Positions 11,581-24,235 of a stretch of DNA of 64,000 nucleotides are shown in pieces. The translations under genes and the position numbers were made by a program. Origin of the DNA: Panorpa germanica (taxonomy: Eukaryota; Arthropoda; Insecta; Mecoptera; Panorpidae). Numbering within the stretch: position 1 is the stretch's first letter; every line of letters starts with the position of its first letter. Below the pieces are notes generated by a model, which made no database searches, was not told the origin of the DNA, and was given only the letters and a program-made list of their open reading frames with translations. The stretch is taken from NCBI GenBank assembly GCA_963678705.1, contig OY783204.1:16192759-16256758 (forward strand). The letters run 5' to 3'.

Positions 11581-11710
11581 TTATTCTATTTAACGTCGGC
11601 CTATTTTCGACATTACTCGTACCACCGACAATCTGCCATTTCTTTTGGTAATCTTTATGGTATCACATAAATGAATGTGAACTACAACGCTGCCTAATGG
11701 ATCTTACCAA
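11581..11710 (-). mobile_element. SINE tail fragment between Hsp70 and sHsp, copy 1
   Basis: TTTAACGTCGGCCTATTTTC, then a CACCGACAA block, a TATGGTATCACAT.AATG block and CGCTGCCTAATG, follow the same order as the 3' half of the SINE at 25976-26250. The tRNA-like half is missing. It sits inside the shared divergent promoter region. Confidence 0.65.
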
Positions 11711-12301
11711 AAATACATTTAAAATTTTCTTAAGCGAAACTTAGTAATATTTAGTTAACTTCAAATTCCTTGAAAAACCTAGCATCTATTAATTTACTCT
11801 TTTAAAAAATATCATCAAATTTCTTATGTTACTATTAGGTAATTCGCAAGAAATTTACAAAATTTCTGGATAGAATTGAAATTGCTGTAAAAAAACAAAA
11901 GAATTATGAATTTAGACTATAAATAGGGCCTACAATTTGGTTAACCTGGTATTGGTTTGAAATACAAAAAATTGTAGTAATCTTATTGCCATAAAACGTT
12001 TTTAATACTTTATATCAGTGCTCAGTGTTTGTGTTTAAAAATATTAAATAAACACACACTAGTTCATTTTATTCCAACAAATGTAATTTTACTTTACGAG
12101 AGCATACATACAAATATATGTGTTTAATTGTCGTACACATTGTCTTCGAAAACAATCTATAAATGATAATGCGATAAGGCGTTCTATCTAGAACGTACTG
12201 GCAGTTCTTATGTTTGAATATTATTGTATCACACTGACTGACTGCAAGCACATAGCCATGCTACTATCATGCTGTATCATCAAGCGTTCTACGACACTCG
12301 G

Positions 12302-12363
12302 GAAAGTTCTAGAGTTCGGGCCAACTCGTATATAATCGTGCTCGCGGTCTCCAAGCGTCAGTT
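12302..12363 (+). promoter_or_regulatory. Heat-shock promoter of sHsp copy 1
   Basis: A three-part heat-shock element GAAagTTCtaGAg (12302-12314) lies 15 bases upstream of a TATA box TATATAAT (12329-12336), with an initiator TCAGTT at 12358-12363. The spacing fits a strong heat-inducible promoter with a leader of about 160 bases before the ATG. Confidence 0.8.
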
Positions 12364-12519
12364 CATAACAAATCGTGAGAGCGAATAACATCTACATACC
12401 AATTGAAGATAAATAGAAGTCAGCGCGTTATTCAAATTTTATTGGAACAATAAGTAATAAAAAATACGAACATAAAGCTATTAATTAAATATTAAATTAG
12501 TTCGAGAACAAATTACAAA

Positions 12520-13095
12520 ATGTCTCTACTTCCTATTTTATTTGACCTATCTGAAAGCTTCAACCGACCAAGGTCAAGACAATTACTGGACCAACAATTT
12601 GGGCTAGGATTTCTGCCGCAAGATGTGGAGGTAATGTGTACAATGCCAAGGCGTCTCATGGGTGGATATAATCGTCCCTGGAAACACACCAATTCATCGC
12701 TAGTACGACAGGAATCTGGATCTGTTGTTAGCGAAGATAAGAACCAATTCCGTGTGTGTCTCGATGTGCAACAATTTACCCCGGAAGAAATATCCGTGAA
12801 AGTAATAGAAAATGCAATAATTGTTGAGGGAAAACATGAGGAAAAGCAGGACGATCATGGATTTATATCCCGTCACTTTGTAAGAAGATATACTCTCCCA
12901 GAAGGCCACGACACCAAAGATGTCATTTCCAGTTTGTCTTCGGATGGAGTGTTGATGGTTACAGCTCCTAGGAAGACTCCAGAACTACCAGAACATGAGA
13001 GGGTTGTTCCAATCTCAAGAACTGGACCAGTACATTTAAATACCGAGACCGGAACAACAAAAGAACCAACGGATCCAGATGGAAAAGACAATTAG
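12520..13095 (+). CDS. Small heat-shock protein (alpha-crystallin family), intact copy
   Basis: ATP-independent holdase of 191 residues that binds unfolding proteins as oligomers and hands them to Hsp70. The N-terminal arm (1-73) carries LPILFDLSESF and MPRRLMGGY. The alpha-crystallin domain runs from about 74 to 152 (FRVCLDVQQFTPEEISVKV, GKHEEKQDDHGFISRHFVRR, SSDGVLMVTAP). The C-terminal tail has VPI (163-165), the I-x-I/V-type anchor, and a polar end. No introns, as usual for insect sHsps. The 3' UTR has AATAAA at 13301-13306. The divergent neighbour is Hsp70. Confidence 0.96.
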   Translation: MSLLPILFDLSESFNRPRSRQLLDQQFGLGFLPQDVEVMCTMPRRLMGGYNRPWKHTNSSLVRQESGSVVSEDKNQFRVCLDVQQFTPEEISVKVIENAIIVEGKHEEKQDDHGFISRHFVRRYTLPEGHDTKDVISSLSSDGVLMVTAPRKTPELPEHERVVPISRTGPVHLNTETGTTKEPTDPDGKDN

Positions 13096-13329
13096 AAATG
13101 AAGAGTGCATCAGTCATTAAATATTGACGTCAAGTGCAGCTTTACAGTATTCATAATTACTCGCAATCATTCTCTGTTCCTTTATGTTTTGACGTAAATT
13201 TGATAAGACTGTGTCCTGTGCTTTGTATTTGTACTGAATATTTGAACTCCTCCGTTTAGTAGTAAGAAACATTGTATTGTGATTCGTTTTTATATTATTT
13301 AATAAAATTTCATCCTGAAGCATAATTCA

Positions 13330-16300
13330 TGTTGTTTTATTCATGTGTAATCAGTATAATTTGATTGATAAATTAATAAATTTGTAAATAGTTCATTACA
13401 CTTTGTAACTGCAACTACAGTTTTAATTTTAAGTTAATTTTAATTATATATCATCCGGGTAGAACTTCAGTTTCAGAAGTCTTTAAATGTAGTATAACTG
13501 ACTGGTACGCCTGATCAACTGGCAACACAGATAACTTTCTAAATAATAATACTTCAAAACTATAATCCAAAAAAGTACCTTTATTGTTAAAGCGATCAGG
13601 GTATGCAAAATGAATAATATAAGGAAAGTCTAATGTAATAATAAGTATGTTTCGTTGAAGTAGAGAATGTAAGAAGTTCTTACTACTTCAGTTTAGAAAT
13701 TATGCAAATAGCAGTTATGTAAGTGTTACATTAAAAATATAATAGTAAGATAAACAAACCTATTTCGAGCAACACCAATAAGCAATATTTTTGTCTCACT
13801 CATACTTATTATAATAAAATGAGTGTGAGTGCGTTGATTGATATGCATAACATCTAGTGGTTTTATGTAAAAAATTTCCGCAAAATTTTTACGATTTCAC
13901 GACTAGTAAAAGAAGGCAACATTCTTTATAATAAAACACAATAAAATTGTAGTGAACACTCATTTTGCAATAATACATCAAATAAATACCTTCGAAAAAA
14001 GACCTGCCATGTTCTTATTAAGTAATTTACTTGCTTATTTTTATGATTCATACTTGCTCGTTTCTATCTATCACGAAATCAGCAATAAATGAAACATAAC
14101 CTAAAAGTTTTTTGATTTTTGTGCATCAACATTTTACTCTGCTTCCGAATGCGATTTCAATTTAAATTGGTATTGTTGCATTACCATTTTATTTAATTGT
14201 TATGTGACTTATCTATTCAATAACAATGTAGCAGGGCTGCAGATCGATAAAAAAACATCCGAGATCGGATAATTTCGGATTCCATTGATCCAGTGCGAAT
14301 TTATTCCATCGACCATACAATTCTTAGTAAATCTGTTATAGCCAAGTTAATATTAGTTAAAGAATAGTTTGCGAATAGACAATTTTTTCATAAACCAACA
14401 AACGTTTAAATAGTCGTAATACAGTTATTTGAAATTCAATGTCACCATTGTACGTAGTTCAAGCCATAGTCGGAGTCGCTAGGTACATTTTTTTCGATGC
14501 CGACTCCATAGGCGAGAAATTCTTTCCGACTCCACAGCCCTTCATTATAGTTATAGAATTATCGTTGCCTCCTCATCATCATCAGTGAAACAGAAAATCA
14601 TTATAGTAGTGATCAGAATCACATAATGTTAGTGTGTCTCTAAATACGGATTTATTTTTCGTATTGTACTTCATGAATTCCTGATATTTCGCTTTAAATG
14701 GAAACAGTAAAATCAGGTTTAGCAACTGAACTCTGTACAGAATACGCAGTATTCGAGCGCTCTGTGGATGCAAAATAGTTTACTATATGGAGAAATGAAA
14801 TACCGACTGAAGGAAATCTGGAAGGTTTGGAACATGAGCTGGAAGATTCCATCAGATGCACGCATTGCATTCCAGCTTGTTCGTTACTTTACTCAAAGCA
14901 CCTGGGCTCCGTTAATGCGGAATGAGTACTAGCAGTCGAATTTTCTGTTAGTTAATTTTATCCATCAATATGGGAGGATTCATTAATCAAAACATTCTTG
15001 GAGATTATTTTGGGACTTCTAATGCTGGTACGAAATTATTAGTAAGTACAAGAATCTAAATCTTTAGTTCCTTTTAAGGGTGTTAAGGTGATTATTTTGG
15101 AATACTACTCCCTTACCCTATCAAAATCCAGAAACACACCAGCGAATCTGCTGCGATGAAAACCATTCCTAAAGACAAATTATGAAGAAATTGTTCTTTC
15201 CAAACAGTTCAGATACAAGAATAAAAAAACGCGAATTACCTAAATACTCGTTATTTCAAATAATTAAATTTTTAAGTTTTTGTTGTTGTAATAATTTAAA
15301 GTAACTGCAAAGTGACTTACTCTTAGCCACTGGCGGATTTAAATGTAATGAAATTTCAATGTAGTCTTATACCGGTATCAAATCAATTGTATCTAGTTTC
15401 TATTTCCTTTTGTCGAAATGAATTGTTTCCAGTCACAATGGCCTTCCTAGGTAGATTCTAAATTCATACGGCGGAGCGGCAGCTGCACATAGCTAAAAAG
15501 CTCTTTATACCCCTTCACTGTTGTTTACAGGCATGCGCAAGTTAACATGGGACTACGACCTACAGATGTTTTCTCTTCATTCTGCACTCATAAATTGCAT
15601 TGAATAATTCACTAACATAAGTCATAATTTCAACTTGTAACTGTCTATGATTTCAAATATAAACAACTTTAGATTGGACTGTGAGCTTTTCTACTGAGGG
15701 AAACGTTAATGCCGAATAACCACTTGACTTAAAACCCTCAGCTAATTTTATAAAATAGTAACTATATATACAGTTCTTGGGGATACTTTTAAGTTAGACT
15801 GTAAAAGTACAAGCATCAATCGGGATCTTGATTCTGTAGTAGTCAATTTTTATCTCATACTCTTGACATTACCGCAAATTAGATTTAAAACAAACAAAAG
15901 TGTTAATTCACATTACCACATATTAGATTGAAAAACAAACGAAACAAGTAAAATTAAGATTAACAAAAGAATTAGAAATTAGTGTAGCAAAATCATCAAA
16001 TAATATAATTGTTTTACATAAATAATTAATTACCAAAACTAACAAGAAACAAGTGTACTTTAGGATTAGAATTTGTTAAATAAAATACAGTTTTTTTATA
16101 TATATGTTTTATTCTAATATTAATGTATAGAAATAGTAACAACCTTTAAACAACGACCACGACATATAAATTGATAAGCTGATTAAACTATCAAATATAG
16201 ATTTGTTAATATTTTCGGCTCCCTGAAAATATACATTAAATCGCAATCAGCATAAAATTTTATGGAGAAGAAAAAAAAACTTTAAATTCCATTCTATTTG

Positions 16301-16613
16301 GTGTTAATTTGTCATGAATTTCATCATTTCCAGTGTAAATTTGTTATAGATTCCAGTATATACGATGACAAGCGCCCCGTTTGTCCCTAACGGGGAACGG
16401 TCATGTTTTATAAATCTTCACAAATCTTGTATGCATATATAATAAATACCAGTAAAATAGCAAATAAGAAATAATTTTTTTTAGAATAAATTTAAAGTTA
16501 ATTATTTATTATAACAATATTTTTTAATATTTACATAAATAGAGTAAAATGAAAAATATATTTATTTGGTGCTTAATTTAAATTAGCACTGAGGGTATAA
16601 ATACTGATGAAAT
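13330..16613. other. Intergenic part of unit 2, no gene seen
   Basis: Counterpart of 191-3478 with the same hAT end (about 14474-14541), the same small hairpin and the same left inverted-repeat arm. No coding region supported. Confidence 0.55.
15532..15830 (+). repeat. Left arm of inverted repeat, unit 2
   Basis: Counterpart of 2397-2695; its inverted partner in this unit is 18874-19212. Confidence 0.7.
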
Positions 16614-17072
16614 CTACCACCTGTAGTTGAAACCGCCACGGAACACAGGCTTGGCACGTCCTGGCCCGTTGATAACTTTGGACCAATTAGCGTTGCCTTC
16701 TAGTCTGCTGTTCTTGTCCTCGAAGAAGACCTTGTTAACCCCTGTAGATACTCTAGTGCCTTGGGGGTCGTGATCGATGTTCCCGGTGAACACCCCGTTG
16801 TTGTAGTCGTATCCTGGACCGCTTCCAGGTTGCAGGGAACGTCTGACGCGGTACTCTTGTCCAGGAACTTCCAGGAAATCCTTTAAAATTGTTTACGTTA
16901 TAGCATTTACGCAATTAGCTAATATATGGTGTATTACCAGGATTAAAAAGACACTTACGCTTTCTGGCACTTCAAATACGATATATCCTTCCGGTGCTGG
17001 GCGGATGTAGGCCTGGGGGTACGCGGCAACGGCCCCCAAAGTCACGAGAACGAGTAAATATTGAGCATACAT
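16614..17072 (-). CDS. Coleoptericin-like antimicrobial peptide precursor, copy 2
   Basis: Exons 16959-17072 and 16614-16880. I see no coding difference from copy 1, so the predicted 126-residue precursor and 74-residue mature peptide are the same; the intron differs by a few bases. Signal peptide, RVRR processing site, SLQPG start and YRW end are all kept. Lack of coding change against small intron changes suggests a very recent duplication, gene conversion or constraint. Confidence 0.78.
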
Positions 17073-17157
17073 ATCGTACAGATTGGTTGAGTATTCTACG
17101 GTGTTACTTGCAGACCTGCGTTGAGTCGATTGATGGCTGTTTGTTTAGCTACTTCCA

Positions 17158-17257
17158 TTTTATACGTTTTGATGAACAAACAATAATAATCAATCAACAC
17201 TGAAATTGTTGATTTGGGAATAAGGGACTTCTTGTTTTAGTTGTTCCCCTTATCCCC
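17158..17257 (-). promoter_or_regulatory. Inducible-type promoter of peptide gene, copy 2
   Basis: TATA box (17158-17165), the kappaB-like GGGAATAAGG/GGGACTTCTT pair from 17216 and the combined Rel/GATA-like block are identical to copy 1. Confidence 0.55.
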
Positions 17258-17446
17258 AAGATGAGCCTGACAATCTTTTCTCATTTAGCTATACATGTGC
17301 TAGCGAAGCCTCATGCCTACAAATCGTCAACTAATTCTCAGATGCAGCGATAAGTTGTACATTTTGCCATGCTTAGTTTTTAATTACTGTGTGTTTCACA
17401 AGAGATAACATTAAGATGTTTTAGGGGATCTCTGTATGGTTGGGAA

Positions 17447-17447
<1 letters not shown>

Positions 17448-17485
<38 letters not shown>
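17448..17485 (+). repeat. (AC)n microsatellite, unit 2
   Basis: Same position in the unit as 4314-4350, with CA phase shifted at the left edge. Nearby, one GTA triplet of GAGTAGTAAG is lost relative to unit 1. Confidence 0.95.
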
Positions 17486-17486
<1 letters not shown>

Positions 17487-18362
17487 TATCAATGTTTACA
17501 TTCTATACTTTAAAGAGCAGCTAACAACGAGTAAGGAGAAACAAACGCTAAATCGTATCGATTTTATTGCTACAAGGATGTTGATCGTCTAAATTGAGAT
17601 TTTTATTATTTTTAATTTATTTAATTATATTGTACCACGGCTCAAATTTATTCGCCAATTTACGGGGGCGTCAAATTTATATATTTGAAAAACTAGTTGT
17701 TTTCTGAAAGGCACTGTATATATAAAAAAAATTGTTTATTTTTAGTTTGTTAAATTTTTTGAACAATTCCACATGATTAGGTTACTAGGTCCGACGGTTT
17801 AGTCCTGCGAACTCTTCGAACATCATTACTATCAAGCAACATTTGCGTTATGGCGATGTTTTCGTGCAAATAATATGATCCAGTAAAATTGATGGGTAAA
17901 TTCTTTGCATGTTGTTTTTGCCAAGTATAACGTTGTGTCTTTTTCTTTATTTAACAAAAAAATGTCATTCTATTAATTCCAACAAACCTAAATAATGTAT
18001 ATTATGAAGTGATCCAATAGTTTCATTACTATCGGGAAATGCAAAATTTCATTTACCTAAAATTATATATCTGCAGATGAAGTAAATTTCTTTAAAAGTG
18101 TCCGCCATTGTTTGTCTGACCTAAATATGGCTTACAATTTGAGAATTGAATGGCACATTGTTGTTTTTGCAAACTAACTGCAAAATTTACCGTTTGTCTA
18201 TGAAGGTGCTTTTTTTCGTGTGTTTTCAACAAATTATTTACGTTTCTTCAGTCGTCAAATCAATCAATAACTTTACAAACAAAACAGATAAGTTGTCTTT
18301 ACGTTTCTGAATAGTACAACCAATCTCTGACGTGAGTTCTTTGGTTTTTGGTATCCTGGGAT
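17486..18362. other. Intergenic, nothing recognised
   Basis: Counterpart of 4351-5230; no gene or known repeat visible. Confidence 0.5.
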
Positions 18363-18873
18363 CAGTGGCGCAGCTAGGTAACCAAAGGCCCTGGTGCAAA
18401 AAAGAACTGGGGCCCTAATAAACTGTTCTGGTTTTATCAAGTCAAAATATAAATACTTTAAAAGTACAAAGCTACTAGTTTATCATCAGCTCTTTATCGT
18501 ACACTGTATGGTGCAGCAAAACTACTTACTATATGTATGTGCAAGTTAACGTATACTTTCTGAGAGCCGAAAGTAATTAACAAATTTATATTGGGTGGTT
18601 AATTTACTTATTAATTCATATGTCGTAGTCGTCGTAAATAAAACAATTATTTAAGTTTATTTATTTATATTTTATTATGTATTTTATTTATTTTTGTTTG
18701 CTTTCTTTTGCAATTTATACTTTTGTGTTTTTAGACTTTTGTGTTTTGAATCTTAAATTTAATTTATGGTAATGTCAATAATCTGCGATAGAAATTGACC
18801 ATTACTGAATCAAAGAAACACGTACAGCGATTGTGGTGTTTCTATAGAGATTTTTTGAGCAAGTATAAGTTAA

Positions 18874-19212
18874 GCGATCTCGATTGATGCTTGCACTTTT
18901 ACAGACTAACTTAAAGTATCTCTAAGAACTGTATATATACTAATTGTATATTAACCTAAGGGTAGGACCCTTAGTCAAATGTCAGGTGGTTCTTAGAATC
19001 AGCGTGGGATTTACTACATAGGTTACAAGGGTCACGGTTCTGACTTACAGTTTTTAAATGTATAATTTATGACTTTTGTAAGATATTGGTTCTATTTATT
19101 TAATGAACATAAAAGAACTCTTGTTATTTGATATTTTAGTTAATTATTGAATACAATTTATGAGAATGTAACATAAAACATCTGTAGGTCGTAATCCCAT
19201 GTTAACTTGCAT
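18874..19212 (-). repeat. Right arm of inverted repeat, unit 2
   Basis: Counterpart of 5742-6080, inverted relative to 15532-15830. Confidence 0.7.
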
Positions 19213-19388
19213 GAGTGTCTTGTGTGAGCTTTATGGTAGTGATAGTCTAAGTTTTACAGGTGAAGAGTGTAGGAAGGTATACTTAAATTAATAATATTGG
19301 TCTTAAGCAATAAGACGAAGTATATCAAAAGGTTTATGAACGCATGTATGTACAACACTCTGTTGTACATAAAACATTAATAGTATAT

Positions 19389-19507
19389 TACACACCGAGG
19401 GAAGAAAGTAAGACATTTCATCCCGCGTGTAAAATTGATTCACTAGCCGAAGACGAGGGTGGCAAACACGCGGACTGGAATATCTTACTTTCTTTGCCAG
19501 CGTGTAT
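19389..19507. repeat. Short hairpin element, copy 2
   Basis: Duplicate of the foldback at 6257-6375. Confidence 0.65.
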
Positions 19508-19610
19508 ACTATTTTTCACCATATTTGTAACCGAAATTTTAAATTTCTGCCCCTGTTTTGCGGGAAGGTTAGTGCAGATATGTATACTGATAACAAAATA
19601 ACAATTTAGT

Positions 19611-19943
19611 TTATAATCTTTTCCTAGGCTTAGTTTTCGCAAAAGTATCAATGACTTCGGTTAAATCTAAGCTTGATGCGGCTTTGTTTTCGATTGTTAT
19701 TAGCGATAAATATTGGAGTCGAACTTGGTCCATAGTATTCCTTAAATCATTTTTTATTATTTTTAATTTGCTAAATGATCTTTCAGCTTCTGCCGAAGTG
19801 ACAGGGATTGTATGGAACAATAACATTGCTGTAAATACTTCTGTTAGGTCGCATTCTAGCACTTCATATTTTCTCATTATTTCGATGAACAAAAACTGAG
19901 ATTTCTCATAAGCCTCAATAAGCCAAAAAAATTCAAAGTTCAA
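19611..19943 (-). pseudogene. hAT transposase C-terminal fragment, copy 2
   Basis: Same 110-residue dimerisation fragment as at 6479-6811, with no coding difference visible. It was copied with the unit. Confidence 0.8.
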
Positions 19944-20393
19944 TATCTTATTATAGTCTACTAATACGCCAAATTTTAGAAAATATTAAACGGTACCTCT
20001 CTGACCGACAGTACTACCTTAAAGTCGTGTTGCAACCTATTTTATTTACATTTTATTACAAAGGTGGAAGACAGTGTAGTTTATACTCATAAAATTTCAC
20101 AGAATCGCGTAGTATTTTGGTAATCTAGCTGTATTTCATTATTTTACCAAAAGTAGTACAGTTTTTACCAAAGACTAGTGGTTTTTCCTGCGGCTTCAAG
20201 TTTGTAATATATATAAAGTTAAATAATATAAAAACCGAAATTTTACAAACTGATCATTTCCTGTTAAAGGCGCGGGGTTTGAGTCATTTGTTACTTTTAC
20301 TATGTGACTAACTGGAAGTGGGTGTGATGAACCCAAGAACAGGTTTGTCCTGCTGAATTTGTTAATTTTACAACTATTTTTAAACTGGTAATA

Positions 20394-20507
20394 TTATTTC
20401 ACGTTGGTCTATTTTCGACGCTGCGCTTATCACCAACGACGTTTTCTTGAAGCACACATAATTTTATAACGGCCATGACACATGTTCTTTGTCTAATTGA
20501 AATCTAA
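20394..20507 (-). mobile_element. Old SINE tail fragment, copy 2
   Basis: Duplicate of 7262-7375. Confidence 0.6.
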
Positions 20508-20590
20508 AGTTACATGTTTTTGTGGTTTGACGCAAAATTGCGATGAATTCAAAAAAATTCTGTTTTTCCAAAAAAATTTCTTAATATAAG

Positions 20591-20662
20591 TCCTCGATAG
20601 TATAGTGGTCAGTATCCCCGCCTGTCACGCGGGAGACCGGGGTTCGATTCCCCGTCGGGGAG
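20591..20662 (+). tRNA. tRNA-Asp (GTC), copy 2
   Basis: Identical to 7459-7530, with the GTC anticodon at 20624-20626 and the same T-rich downstream sequence. Confidence 0.97.
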
Positions 20663-22085
20663 ACTTCCTTTTATATACAGTACCTTCATAACGTAAGACT
20701 CACTTTCTCGCTCTTTTTTTCACTTACATATAAATTCATTCCATTCTTACAATTCACTTCTATGTCCACTAGAAAAACCTCTGTAAAGAGCAGAACAAAA
20801 AAACTTACAAATATAAAGTTGATGAAAGAAAGTTGATGAATCTTATTACCAAGAATTTTTTTAAAATTTTTTTGGAAACTTTTTTAAATTATTTTTATAT
20901 ACATATTTAAGATTCAAAACAGTTCTTTTTATAATTCTATTAGCAATAAATTTTAATTTTTCGTTATATTTAGAATAATGTTTTTTGTAAAATTTTATGT
21001 TGTACAAAAGTTCTAAATTAAATAAATAAAAAATAACTGTGCCAAATGCCCATGGTTAGAGAAGTTTCACTTCAAAGTAATTTACTGCGTAATTGGGATA
21101 CGTATCGATTTTCCTCGAATACATTTTAAAGTATTAAATTTACTCTAAAGAAAAACTTTTACTTTTGAAGAAAAATCAAATGTAAAAACATTTATTTGAA
21201 TAATTCGGGCACTTGATGGTTTTGTTCTTTTACAAATCAGGAGGTTTGTCGTTGCTGTTAGTTAAATATCATATTTCTGTGGATGAGGGCTCCAGAAAAC
21301 TGCCACAAGATCGAACAAAAATTGCTTTGATTACTGATTCCCTAATACTTTTGTGACTTGACTATTGCTGCCCTTCGTCGATGAACATCACGACGTAGAA
21401 ATGTTGTTCCATCTCTGTGATACTTTTGAAGACTGCAAAACTTAGTCTAGTTTTACAAAGAGCAAATCTACAAAAATGCGCAACTATTATGTTACAATTA
21501 ACAAGGAAAAAAATGACGTGTTGAATTTTATTGCGGGTAATCTACAGCCAATTAAAAATCCAAAAAAATTAATATTATTTAAAAATTTATTAAAAAACTA
21601 TTTAATATAATAATAAGAAAATTTCTTTCAACACGACCAAACGAGACAGGACATAATTTAAATTTATCGAGTTTTACTAATTTCCTGATAAATATTTTCG
21701 GTTGCAATATTTTAAATTATTAACAACTAATAAGAAAAATAAAGTACAGATTACAGAGGTACAAAAACAATCGGTATGAACAAACAAGCAGTGAAATGTA
21801 AGGGTTACTCATATAAAAATCATCTGCGATACAAAATAGTAAAGTATTTAATAAATTACGAAATAGAAACTCATGATTATTATTTGAAATAAATTATTTA
21901 TTGGGTAGAATTATTACAAGTAAACTAATATACCTAAAATGAACTTAATGTAACTTACAAACTATATTTACAAATTATAATAACAGTCTTAGGAGTGATT
22001 CAGTGATTCAGTGATTCAGAGATCAGTGACTAAATGGACATGGAATGGTGATGAGCAGTGAACAAGAGTCAATGTATTATCATAG
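20663..22085. other. Intergenic and Hsp70 3' UTR, unit 2
   Basis: Counterpart of 7531-8953, including the triple GTGATTCA repeat near 21995-22018. No gene seen. Confidence 0.6.
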
Positions 22086-24038
22086 TTAATCGACTTCTTC
22101 CACTGTGGGTCCTGGATTCCTCATGTTGTTAAATCCGTTAAATCCGGTAAATCCGCCAGCTTGTTGTGCACATCCTGTAGGCATTTGTTGACCCTTGGCA
22201 TCCTGTGACCCTTGATGCAGCTTCGTCATTATTGGAGCACACACCCTCTGAAAGTCGTTCAAGCGATGTTCGTATTCTTCTAATTCAGCTAGAGAGTTGT
22301 TGTCCAACCATCTGACGCATTCCTCACAATGTGTACGGACTGTATTTTCATCCTCGGCACTCAATTTAGAGCTTCCAGCTTCTTCGACAGCTTGTTTCAC
22401 ATTGAACACATATCCTTCTAGTTGATTTCGAGCAGAAATTCGTTTTCTTTGTTTCTCATCTTCTTCTTTATATTTCTCAGCATCGGATACCATGCGGTCA
22501 ATATCTGCCTGAGATAAACGTCCTCTATCGTTTTTGATTGTGATATTCTTCGATTTTCCAGTGCCGTTTTCTTTTGCAGATACATTTAATATGCCATTTG
22601 CGTCTAAATCGAAAGTAACTTCTATTTTTGGTACTCCCCTAGGTGCTGGTGGAATTCCAGACAGATCAAAGTTTCCCAAAGTGTTATTGTCTTTGGTCAT
22701 AGCGCGTTCTCCTTCAAATACCTGTATACTAACACCTGGCTGATTGTCTGTGTATGTTGAGAAGGTCTGCGTCTGCTTGCAGGGGATCCTCGAATTTCGT
22801 TCGATGATCTTTGTCATTACTCCTCCAGCAGTTTCAATGCCCAGTGATAACGGCGCTACGTCCACAAGTAAGACATCCTGAATTTTGCTACTGGTGTCAC
22901 CACTTAAAATGGCAGCTTGTACAGCTGCTCCATAAGCTACGGCTTCATCAGGATTGATGGATAAGTTTAGAGCCTTTCCACAAAAATAATTTTGAAGTAA
23001 TGATTGAACTTTTGGAATTCGAGTTGAACCACCGACCAATACAACATCGTGAATTGAACTCTTATCCATCTTTGCGTCATTCAGAGCTTTCTCCACAGGT
23101 TGTAGAGTTCCACGGAAAAGATCTGAACACAATTCTTCAAATCGTGCTCTTGTTACTTTGGTATAAAAGTCAACGCCTTCCATAAGTGCGTCTACTTCTA
23201 TTGTTGCTTCAGTACTCGATGACAACGTTTGCTTTGCTCGTTCAGCAGCGGTTCTCAATCTTCGTAATGCTCTGGAGTTTGTTTTGACATCCTTTTTGTA
23301 TTTTCTTTTAAATTCCTCAGCCAAGTGGTTCACTAGCCTGTTATCAAAGTCCTCGCCACCAAGATGTGTGTCTCCAGCAGTTGCTCTGACTTCAAACAAT
23401 GAGCCTTCATCAATGGTAAGAATAGAGACATCAAAAGTACCGCCTCCGAGATCAAAAATTAATACATTTCTCTCTCCCTTCAAATTCTTGTCCAGACCAT
23501 ATGCTAGAGCAGCGGCAGTTGGTTCATTGATAATTCTCAGGACGTTTAATCCTGCAATCACTCCAGCATCTTTCGTCGCCTGACGCTGGGAATCGTTAAA
23601 ATAAGCTGGTACAGTGACTACAGCATCCTTGACAGATTCTCCAAGATACGCTTCAGCTATTTCTCGCATTTTCACTAGAACCATTGAGCTCACTTCTTCA
23701 GGGGCAAACGTTTTTCTCTCACCCTTATGTTCTACTTGAATTTTTGGTTTTCCATTTTCATTTACAACGGTAAATGGCCAGTGTTTCATATCTTCCTGAA
23801 TTTTGGAATCATCAAATTTTCGTCCAATGAGTCGTTTTGCATCAAAAATGGTATTTTTTGGATTCATAGCCACTTGATTTTTAGCCGCATCGCCAACAAG
23901 TCGTTCTGCATCTGTGAACGCTACAAAACTAGGTGTTGTTCGATTTCCCTGGTCGTTGGCGATGATTTCTGCTTTTCCATGCTGCCAAACACCTACACAA
24001 GAGTAGGTGGTTCCCAAATCGATCCCAATAGCAGGCAT
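22086..24038 (-). CDS. Cytosolic inducible-type Hsp70, copy 2
   Basis: Uninterrupted 650-residue Hsp70 with the same motifs and EEVD end as copy 1; start chosen at [11 protein letters not shown] (24038). Differences I can read from copy 1: Gln instead of Arg at 270 (AKQTLSS; the codon change CGA to CAA fits CpG decay), the normal Asp at 331, plus four C-terminal changes (NQ to DE in the AENQNT block, Leu to Phe in NDLQRV, Ser to Thr in GGFSGF). Each copy thus has one change at a normally invariant position. It is divergent to the broken sHsp gene. Confidence 0.97.
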   Translation of the reverse strand: MPAIGIDLGTTYSCVGVWQHGKAEIIANDQGNRTTPSFVAFTDAERLVGDAAKNQVAMNPKNTIFDAKRLIGRKFDDSKIQEDMKHWPFTVVNENGKPKIQVEHKGERKTFAPEEVSSMVLVKMREIAEAYLGESVKDAVVTVPAYFNDSQRQATKDAGVIAGLNVLRIINEPTAAALAYGLDKNLKGERNVLIFDLGGGTFDVSILTIDEGSLFEVRATAGDTHLGGEDFDNRLVNHLAEEFKRKYKKDVKTNSRALRRLRTAAERAKQTLSSSTEATIEVDALMEGVDFYTKVTRARFEELCSDLFRGTLQPVEKALNDAKMDKSSIHDVVLVGGSTRIPKVQSLLQNYFCGKALNLSINPDEAVAYGAAVQAAILSGDTSSKIQDVLLVDVAPLSLGIETAGGVMTKIIERNSRIPCKQTQTFSTYTDNQPGVSIQVFEGERAMTKDNNTLGNFDLSGIPPAPRGVPKIEVTFDLDANGILNVSAKENGTGKSKNITIKNDRGRLSQADIDRMVSDAEKYKEEDEKQRKRISARNQLEGYVFNVKQAVEEAGSSKLSAEDENTVRTHCEECVRWLDNNSLAELEEYEHRLNDFQRVCAPIMTKLHQGSQDAKGQQMPTGCAQQAGGFTGFNGFNNMRNPGPTVEEVD

Positions 24039-24235
24039 TTTGTATTTTAAAACGTGACTACGTTTCACTAACTGTTACTTTTTTAAATAATTATTTCTTT
24101 ATTTATTATTTTACTTCACTCGTTGTTTTATTTGAACTGATGGTTTTATTATTTTCGTGTGATTTCGTTTAATACTCAACTTGAATATAACTTTAGTTGT
24201 TGCAATGTATCTCGATCTTGCTTGTACTGTAGTTT

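Larger units (their letters stand above)
1..13135. repeat. Tandem unit 1 (AMP, tRNA-Asp, Hsp70, sHsp)
   Basis: The whole stretch recurs from 13136 with a constant offset of 13135 near the left end, 13132 from about 6 kb and 13112 at the sHsp gene. The offset changes reflect a few small indels, for example in the CA repeat and the Hsp70 upstream region. Substitutions are sparse by eye. The unit carries, in order, a coleoptericin-like gene (minus), a hAT relic, tRNA-Asp (plus), Hsp70 (minus) and sHsp (plus). The unit is opened in this window just after an upstream sHsp stop codon, so position 1 is not a biological border. Confidence 0.95.
18363..20002 (-). mobile_element. Degenerate hAT element, copy 2
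   Basis: Duplicate of 5231-6870, with the CAGTGGCGCAGCTAGG end at 18363 and the same transposase fragment. Confidence 0.65.
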
